Position numbers and translations under genes: made by a program. DNA of 64,000 bases from Microbacterium nymphoidis (GTDB lineage: Bacteria > Actinomycetota > Actinomycetes > Actinomycetales > Microbacteriaceae): positions 1,116,001 to 1,180,000 of the forward strand of contig NZ_JAJNOD010000001.1 of assembly GCF_021044885.1 (NCBI RefSeq), in the 5' to 3' direction. The notes below the pieces were generated by a model that saw only the letters and a list, made by a program, of their open reading frames with translations, was not told where the DNA came from and did not search any database. Of this stretch, positions 57,333-64,000 are shown one piece after another (the first letter of the stretch is position 1; every line of letters starts with the position of its first letter).

Positions 57333-58256
57333 TCACACCCCGATGGTCAGCGCGGCGACATAGCCTGAAGCGGTGTCGCCCGAGATCGCGGCGAGCTGGT
57401 GCACGGCGTGGTCATCGCTGAACACCATGTCGGTATCGAGTGAGATCTGGGAGAGATTGCGCACCGACTGGTCATAGCCCGTGGTGGCGTACACGGCCTC
57501 GCACGCCTCCTGCGGGAGAGCGATCTGACTGGTCTTCACGATGGGCCCGTTGGAGACGGCGTCGCTGGTGCTCTGGTACACCTCGAAGTGGATGTGCGGC
57601 CATCGGCCCGCGTAGCAGGCGGGGAAGATCGATGTGAACGTCACCGTGCCGGTTGCATCCGTTGCCTGCACACCGCGCAGGTAGTTCTCGTTCGTGGCGC
57701 CCTCGCTGTACAGCGAGTAGCGGCCCTCCCGATCGCAGTGCCAGACGTAGACGCCCGCACCGGCTAGTGCAGCGCCGGAGGCGGCATCACGCACGGTGAT
57801 CGAGAAAGTGAGCGGGACACCCTCCGCGGTCGTGGTCGACGATCCGAAGCTCGACCGGATGTCGCTGCGGACGATCCCCGACTCTTCGAGCACATCGACG
57901 CCGTTGGAGCCGTCGCCGGGGTACGGGCCCTCCGTCTCGTCCGGGACCTCCTCGATCGGCTCTGCCGCCGCGGCCGTGGCGGTGGAAGCGGCGGTCGGCG
58001 ACGTGGACGCGGTGGGCGTCGGGCTCGCGGTCGTCGTCGGGGCGGCCGTGGGAGACGCGCCGGAGGCGGCCGGGGCGCACGCTGCCAGCAGCGTCCCCAA
58101 TCCGACCGTTCCGAAGATGCCCAGCGCGACCCGACGATCGATCAGGGTGCGGATGTCGTACACGAGGCCGCGGTGGTCCTCGTCGATCTCCTGGCCGTTC
58201 TCGTCGATCCACTGCGGATCGGTGGCCGGGTGTGGGGTGTTGTGCTGCTCGCTCAT
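57333..58256 (-). CDS. Intradiol ring-cleavage dioxygenase-like lipoprotein
   Basis: A 307-residue exported protein. A twin-Arg-like segment DRRVALGIFG (about residues 40-49) precedes a hydrophobic run and lipobox LLAAC, then a Ser/Thr/Pro/Ala linker (about 62-105). The C-terminal domain has the non-heme Fe(III) dioxygenase fold of protocatechuate 3,4-dioxygenase. Ligand-type residues are visible in YVWHCDREGRYSLY and RWPHIHFEVYQ (Tyr, Tyr, His, His). An exported dioxygenase of unknown substrate is unusual but recurs in actinobacteria. AGGAGA precedes the ATG. It is convergent with purU. Confidence 0.88.
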   Translation of the reverse strand: MSEQHNTPHPATDPQWIDENGQEIDEDHRGLVYDIRTLIDRRVALGIFGTVGLGTLLAACAPAASGASPTAAPTTTASPTPTASTSPTAASTATAAAAEPIEEVPDETEGPYPGDGSNGVDVLEESGIVRSDIRSSFGSSTTTAEGVPLTFSITVRDAASGAALAGAGVYVWHCDREGRYSLYSEGATNENYLRGVQATDATGTVTFTSIFPACYAGRWPHIHFEVYQSTSDAVSNGPIVKTSQIALPQEACEAVYATTGYDQSVRNLSQISLDTDMVFSDDHAVHQLAAISGDTASGYVAALTIGV

Positions 58257-58407
58257 GTCTTCTCCTGTCCGCCGCTACCCGCGACAGGTTCAGCACACCG
58301 GACGACGCTATGCGAACGCTATGCGCGGGGTCGGCTGGAGCTATGGAGTGCACAGATTCGAGCGGTTCCCGCTCCGTGCACCGTCCGCCGCAAGCGACCT
58401 TGCCGAG

Positions 58408-58581
58408 TGGATGACCCGACGGGATGCGCGCTGGGATGGATACGGGTCGCATGCCACGACGGAACCGATCCGGCGACCAGCTCCTCAGCCACGGTGGATG
58501 ACCCGACGGGATGCGCGCAGGGATGGATACGGGACGCATGCGACGAGGGAACCGATCCGGCGACCAGCTCCTCAGCGACGG
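58408..58581. repeat. Two tandem 87-bp units
   Basis: 58408-58494 and 58495-58581 differ at five of 87 positions. The unit is exactly 29 codons long but the frame through it has no family resemblance. The right unit overlaps the last codons of the gene at 58572. The rest of 58257-58571 is the 5' flank of the dioxygenase gene, with no other feature. Confidence 0.85.
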
Positions 58582-58892
58582 CGGACGACGCGGAGGGCGC
58601 CGGTGACGGCAGTCGGCTCGTTCGGATCAGATCCCGCAAGACGCACCAGCGGGGCGGTTCGCGGCCCGGCTTCCCCCGAGTGATCATCGGCCTCGACGAA
58701 CAGCTCGAACCGGCGGCCATGCGCGTGGGCGTGGACCCACGCGAGCGCCTCGAGGACGGAGTCGACCCCGGTGAGGTACCACGCTTCCTGGTCCCAGCCG
58801 TCCTCGCCCATGCGCCAGAATTCGACCCGATAGCGCGGGTAGGCGAGCTGATACGCGGGTTCGGCCCGCGGAGTCCGGTGTGCCTCCAACAT
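58572..58892 (-). CDS. Conserved small hypothetical protein
   Basis: A 106-residue protein, starting MLEAHRTPRAEPAYQLAYP and containing YRVEFWRMGEDGWDQEAWYL and ALAWVHAHAHGRRFELFVE. It is probably a one-domain alpha/beta protein; no function is known. The start is uncertain: ATG 58892 or GTG 58898, neither with a good ribosome-binding site. Its 3' end runs into the 87-bp tandem repeat. Confidence 0.6.
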   Translation of the reverse strand: MLEAHRTPRAEPAYQLAYPRYRVEFWRMGEDGWDQEAWYLTGVDSVLEALAWVHAHAHGRRFELFVEADDHSGEAGPRTAPLVRLAGSDPNEPTAVTGALRVVRRR

Positions 58893-58946
58893 GGCCACAT
58901 CATGCCGCGCGCGGGCGGTCCTGGCAACAGGGTCGGCGACAGACGA

Positions 58947-58980
58947 CGACGGGCGCGGATCCCGTGGTCCGCGCCCGTCG
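58947..58980 (-). terminator. gdhA terminator
   Basis: Perfect 13-base arms (58947-58959 and 58968-58980), 11 bases beyond the gdhA stop on the minus strand. Confidence 0.85.
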
Positions 58981-58991
58981 ATCGGATGGGG

Positions 58992-60629
<1,638 letters not shown>

Positions 60630-60663
60630 GCCGGGCCCGTCCTGCGTGGAGGACGGGCCCGGC
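60630..60663 (-). terminator. Terminator of the GreA-type factor gene
   Basis: Perfect 14-base arms GCCGGGCCCGTCCT (60630-60643) and its complement (60650-60663) with a six-base loop, 10 bases beyond the stop. Confidence 0.85.
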
Positions 60664-60673
60664 GATGAAACGC

Positions 60674-61090
60674 TCAGCTGAACGGTACTGCTGCGACGAC
60701 GCTCACTCCGATGCGTGCGCCGCTGGGAGTCTCGTACTCCGCGCTCTCGCCGACGACCTTGCCCGCGAGCGCGGTGCCGAGCGGCGAGGTGGGCGAGTAC
60801 ACATCGACGTCGAGGTCGGCGGCACCGACGATCTCCCGGCTGCCCAGGAGGAATGTCTCCTCCGAGCCATCCGAATCGAAACGGACCGTGACCAGCATGC
60901 CGGCCTCGACGACGCCGTCGTCCGGCTTCGAGCTGACTTCGGCGCGACGGATCATCTCACGCAACTCCAGCACCCGCGCCTGGGTCGCGTCATCCTGCTC
61001 GGCGCCCGGGGCGGTGAGCTCGGCGAGCTCGCTCTGGAGTCGGTCCAGAGCGGCTTGCGTCATCCACAGTGCATCTGCGGTGGTGGACAT
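60674..61090 (-). CDS. GreA/GreB-type transcription factor
   Basis: A 138-residue protein of the Gre family, which enters the RNA polymerase secondary channel. The N-terminal helix region is short (about residues 10-55; LWMTQAALDRLQSELAELT). The C-terminal FKBP-like domain (about 60-138) includes SDGSEETFLLGSREI and YSPTSPLGTALAGKVVG. The acidic tip between the helices contains EQDD. AAGGGGG precedes ATG 61090. It may be a second Gre paralogue such as a Rnk-like or anti-backtracking factor; a canonical greA is not in this window. Confidence 0.88.
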   Translation of the reverse strand: MSTTADALWMTQAALDRLQSELAELTAPGAEQDDATQARVLELREMIRRAEVSSKPDDGVVEAGMLVTVRFDSDGSEETFLLGSREIVGAADLDVDVYSPTSPLGTALAGKVVGESAEYETPSGARIGVSVVAAVPFS

Positions 61091-61166
61091 GGGTGTGCCC
61101 CCTTCCCTGCTCATGACAAAGAATCTCCAGTTTACCGGAGAGAACCGGAGCGCGGGAAGACGCGGG

Positions 61167-62135
61167 TCAGCGCACTTCTCTGGCGAGGATCGCTTCGCCG
61201 CCCGCGATGTGGGTCTGTCGACGGTAGGCAGACGGCGACATTCCGAGCACTGTCTTGAACGTGCGAAGCAGCCGGTCCTCCGATCCGAGGCCCGACAGCT
61301 GCGCCACCCGGCGCAGCGACAGGTCGGTGTCGTCGATGAGCAGCTTCTCCGCGTGGGTCACCCTGCGATTGCGGATGAGCGCCGCCACCGACGCGTCGCG
61401 CCCTTCGAACAGCGTGTAGAGATAGCGGCGGCTGACGCCGAGTCGTCGTGCGATGGTGGCGGCGTCCAGATCCACCTGCGTGTAGGACTCCTCGATGATC
61501 GCCAGCACCCGGTTACGTGTCTGCGCGGCGACATCCTCCACCGCCGCCTCGTCGTGAGCCGCGAGCAGGCCGATGACCAGCTCGAACAGACCGCCCTCCA
61601 GGATCAGCCCGTTCTGCTCGTCGACATCGAGAGCGCGCGGTGCCAGCTCGGCGATGGTCGCCTCGATCGGGCCCGCCTGCCAGATCTGGCCGTTCATCCG
61701 ACGGCTGTCGATTCCGCGGGCTTCCACCTGGTCGATGGGCACATAGATCAGCGTCAGCGCGGACCCGGGGTCGGTGATGGTCTCGTACGGGGTGTCCAGG
61801 CGCAGCACGATCACGGTGCCCGCCTCACCGATCATGGTGCGCCCCTCGCGCGTGACCGTGACGCGACCGCTGTGCAGAATCCCCAGTTGCAGCAGGTGTC
61901 CGTACTCGTCGTTCAGGTCGGCTTCATCGCGGGTGTACGCGATTCCGCCGCCGGTGAGACCGGTGTAGCGCAGGCGCCGGCCGATCCAGTTCTCATACGT
62001 GGTGTTACGGGGTCCGTTGCCCACCGGGGTGACGCGCCACCCGGGGGTGACCTCGGCGACATCGTGAACGGACGCCAGACGCCGGTTCCGGCGCGCGCGA
62101 AGAGCGGCGCCTCCCGGGGAGCGTGTATCGGACAT
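61167..62135 (-). CDS. AraC family transcriptional regulator
   Basis: A 322-residue regulator. The C-terminal AraC DNA-binding domain has two helix-turn-helix motifs (ATIARRLGVSRRYLYTLFEG and LSLRRVAQLSGLGSEDRLLR). The N-terminal part resembles the AraC-binding-like domain (PF14525 type). AGGAGG lies ten bases before ATG 62135. The next gene, DUF3054, is divergent, so the regulator might act there. The inducer is unknown. Confidence 0.92.
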   Translation of the reverse strand: MSDTRSPGGAALRARRNRRLASVHDVAEVTPGWRVTPVGNGPRNTTYENWIGRRLRYTGLTGGGIAYTRDEADLNDEYGHLLQLGILHSGRVTVTREGRTMIGEAGTVIVLRLDTPYETITDPGSALTLIYVPIDQVEARGIDSRRMNGQIWQAGPIEATIAELAPRALDVDEQNGLILEGGLFELVIGLLAAHDEAAVEDVAAQTRNRVLAIIEESYTQVDLDAATIARRLGVSRRYLYTLFEGRDASVAALIRNRRVTHAEKLLIDDTDLSLRRVAQLSGLGSEDRLLRTFKTVLGMSPSAYRRQTHIAGGEAILAREVR

Positions 62136-62224
62136 GGATCGGGAGCCTCCTGATTCCATCGTGCCAGGCCCACCTGAAGGGATCCGGGGCGTTGTGCACG
62201 TGAGGGCGGGGCGAGAATGGAAGG

Positions 62225-62611
62225 GTGAGCACCACTTCCGTCAGCCGCCCCCGTGGCGGCGTCATCCTCGCTGCCGCCGCTCTCGATGTCGTCCTGGTGA
62301 TCGCCTTCGCCGCCACCGGCCGGGCCAGCCACGAGGAGTCCGCCTTCGGGCTCGGCCTGCTGACGACCGCGTGGCCCTTCCTGGCCTCCCTGGCGGTCGG
62401 CTGGATCGTGACGCTCGCCTGGCGTCGCCCGTGTGCGATTGCACGCACCGGGGTGCCCGTCTGGGTGATCACTGTGGCGGGTGGAATGCTGCTGCGGTGG
62501 GTCTCCGGTCAGGGAACGGCGGTGCCGTTCATCATCGTGGCCACCCTCGTGCTCGGTGCCGCCCTCGTCGGCTGGCGCGCCATCGCCGCGCTGATCCGAC
62601 GGCGCCGCTGA
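62225..62611 (+). CDS. DUF3054 membrane protein
   Basis: A 128-residue protein with four membrane helices (about residues 10-30, 42-62, 78-98, 100-118), matching DUF3054, a family of unknown function in actinobacteria. GTG 62225 lies six bases after GAGAAT (62213-62218), a weak TAnnnT-like box. Confidence 0.85.
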   Translation: MSTTSVSRPRGGVILAAAALDVVLVIAFAATGRASHEESAFGLGLLTTAWPFLASLAVGWIVTLAWRRPCAIARTGVPVWVITVAGGMLLRWVSGQGTAVPFIIVATLVLGAALVGWRAIAALIRRRR

Positions 62612-62614
62612 GGC

Positions 62615-63734
62615 TCAGCTCAGGATCATCGCGAGCACCACGATGGCGCCGACGTAGGTCAGCACCGTCAGGGTCACCCAGAGGCCGAACCTCGACCGAC
62701 GCCGACGCAGCGGTGCCACGGCGGGATCTGCGAGGGTGCGGCCAATGAGCGGCGTCTCCCCCGGCACCGCCACCAGGTCCGTGCTCGCGTCTGGGCGATC
62801 GTCGCGCCAGCGCTCCCAGTCCTCGAGTTTCGGCAGCAGCGCGTTCAGTGCCGATGCGATGAGCTGCCACGCGCGCGGGTCCGGCTCGCTGAGCGTCTCC
62901 GCGCAGGAGAGGACGAGGACGTTCCCGCGGATCTCGGCGTCCAGGGTCCGTGCACCGTCGATGAAGGCGGCCATCACGTCCGGAGCGAAGAGGTAGAGGG
63001 CATCGCGCTCGTACCCCCGTGGGACAGTACAGCGTGAAGTGCCGCCCGAAGTCGCCCTCCAGGCTGAGGCGCTGATCGTCGTCGACGCCCGAGCCGATCG
63101 CGAGCTGCAACTGATTGGCGCGGGCATCGAGCACGATGTGCGGCAGCACCGCGGCGAGCCCGACAGCGACGTAGGAGTACAGGAAGACGGTGGCTCCGCT
63201 CTGGGTGCCCGGAACCACGGTCTGCAGATTGCCGATCTCGATCGCGCGACCCCGTGTGAAGCGGACGATGTCGGTGACCTGATCGCGGTCGTTCAGCGCG
63301 ACGAACGGCTCGTAGTCCAGCCCGTTCCGCTCGGCGAAGCTGTGCAGACGGAACCTCGCGTACCGTTCCGGGTCGTGGTGTCCGAAGAACACCCACGTGA
63401 GCCAGGACGCCAGCAGCCCGTAGGCGATCGAGTACGGCAACAGGAGCACGAGACCGAACATGATCCGTTCCAGGGGCTCGTCCAGCTGACGCTGGTCCGC
63501 CGGCATCCACACCGTGGTCCAGACCAGGATGAGAACACCGAGGACCGCCCACACCGCGAGCGCCGAGTACATCCAGATCGCCCCGCCCGCGCTCCGCGCG
63601 AGCGGCTTCGGGCGCGGGCCGTACTTCTCCCGAAACTGCTGCTCGTAGGCCACCGCGGCTTCCGGCATCACGCGCTGGGTGAACCACTCCGTGTCGAAAA
63701 GGAGGGTGTCGGCTGGCGGCGATGACTCCGGCAT
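62615..63734 (-). pseudogene. Membrane protein gene interrupted by a frameshift
   Basis: The N-terminal part (start 63734, MPESSPPADTLLF) holds two membrane helices and continues to GRHFTLYCP. At the C5 run 63014-63018 the frame breaks. The rest (GYERDALYLFAPDVMAAF through a C-terminal membrane helix and end at 62615) is in another frame. Removing one G from the coding-strand run restores a continuous protein of about 370 residues. The ATG lies six bases after CAAGAT. It may be a true frameshift, a phase switch or a sequencing error. No family is recognised with confidence. Confidence 0.72.
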
Positions 63735-63820
63735 GCGTCCATCTTGCCCGCATCGCGCCTGCGGCGGATGCTGACGGCTCTCCCAGTCAGTTCGAATCCG
63801 CGCTCGATAGCGTCGCGATC

Positions 63821-64000
63821 ATGAGCAACGACCTGCCCGACCCCATCTTCGGCGGCGGACGATCCCTCGGTGCGCGGCCCAACGACATTCGCAGCGCCAC
63901 GCGGTTCTCCCCGGATCACGGCTTCCTCGGCGCGGACGGCAGCGTGGTGTACTCCCCCGAGGAATTGCGCGAGCTGCGCGACAGGTTCGCGGAGTTCATG
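63821..64000 (+). CDS. Partial CDS of unknown function at window edge
   Basis: An open frame begins at ATG 63821 with MSNDLPDPIFGGGRSLGARP and continues past the window end (60 codons visible). TAGCGT at 63808-63813 is seven bases from the start, consistent with a leaderless gene. Without the rest, no function can be assigned. Confidence 0.7.
   Translation, partial: MSNDLPDPIFGGGRSLGARPNDIRSATRFSPDHGFLGADGSVVYSPEELRELRDRFAEFM

Noticed and set aside
57787..58539. Open frame across the 87-bp tandem repeat
   Set aside because: It mostly mirrors the dioxygenase gene and gives repeat-derived peptides only.

Overview
The window is high-GC, densely coded actinobacterial chromosome. It most resembles Microbacteriaceae (Microbacterium or a close relative). 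Four things point there: the ribosomal gene order rplM-rpsI-glmM; the cluster infA-rpmJ-rpsM-rpsK-rpoA-rplQ-truA with no rpsD between rpsK and rpoA; the many GTG starts; and about twenty genes whose start codon lies 6-7 bases after a TAnnnT box, the signature of leaderless transcription. No phage, transposase, CRISPR array or rRNA was seen. There is one tRNA (Arg, ACG).

Layout. 1-2.2 kb: an acetylxylan-type esterase and a Ppx/GppA phosphatase. 2.3-4.8 kb: glmM, rpsI and rplM behind a structured leader. 4.8-8.3 kb: a large LPXTG surface protein. 8.5-13.4 kb: an EEP-family nuclease, truA and the ribosomal/RNA polymerase cluster. 13.4-19.4 kb: an ECF42-type sigma factor with its DGPF partner and a matching promoter, a methyltransferase, an MFS pump, a ChrB-like protein, an MgtC-like protein behind a palindromic operator, and an orphan accessory gene. 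19.4-26.3 kb: a putative small RNA, DUF2207, MarR, DUF2804, a flotillin-like protein and an ABC-2 exporter. 26.4-36.6 kb: sdaA, pgi, a TetR/MFS divergent pair, tRNA-Arg, two metabolic enzymes and small proteins. 36.7-41 kb: a NUDIX protein, a DUF3800 gene bracketed by 30-bp direct repeats, a carboxylesterase, and an ABC-F ATPase preceded by a nine-residue leader peptide and hairpins. 41-47.1 kb: a sugar-scavenging locus (TetR, GH3 glycosidase, transporter, tyrosine phosphatase) with two operators. 47.1-52.9 kb: a hairpin-rich leader, the Lhr helicase and a Nei-type glycosylase, which form a DNA-repair pair. 53-58.9 kb: small accessory genes, purU, an intradiol-dioxygenase-like lipoprotein, and a 0.9-kb non-coding stretch with three copies of a 77-base four-box palindromic element and a G-quadruplex motif. 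59-64 kb: gdhA, a GreA-type factor, an AraC regulator, DUF3054, a frameshifted membrane gene and a gene cut by the window edge.

Most of the window is housekeeping or ordinary accessory DNA. The observations most worth following are the 77-base element family (three good copies plus one decayed copy 29 kb away), the shared palindromic operator at three promoters, the ABC-F leader, and the DUF3800 insertion.
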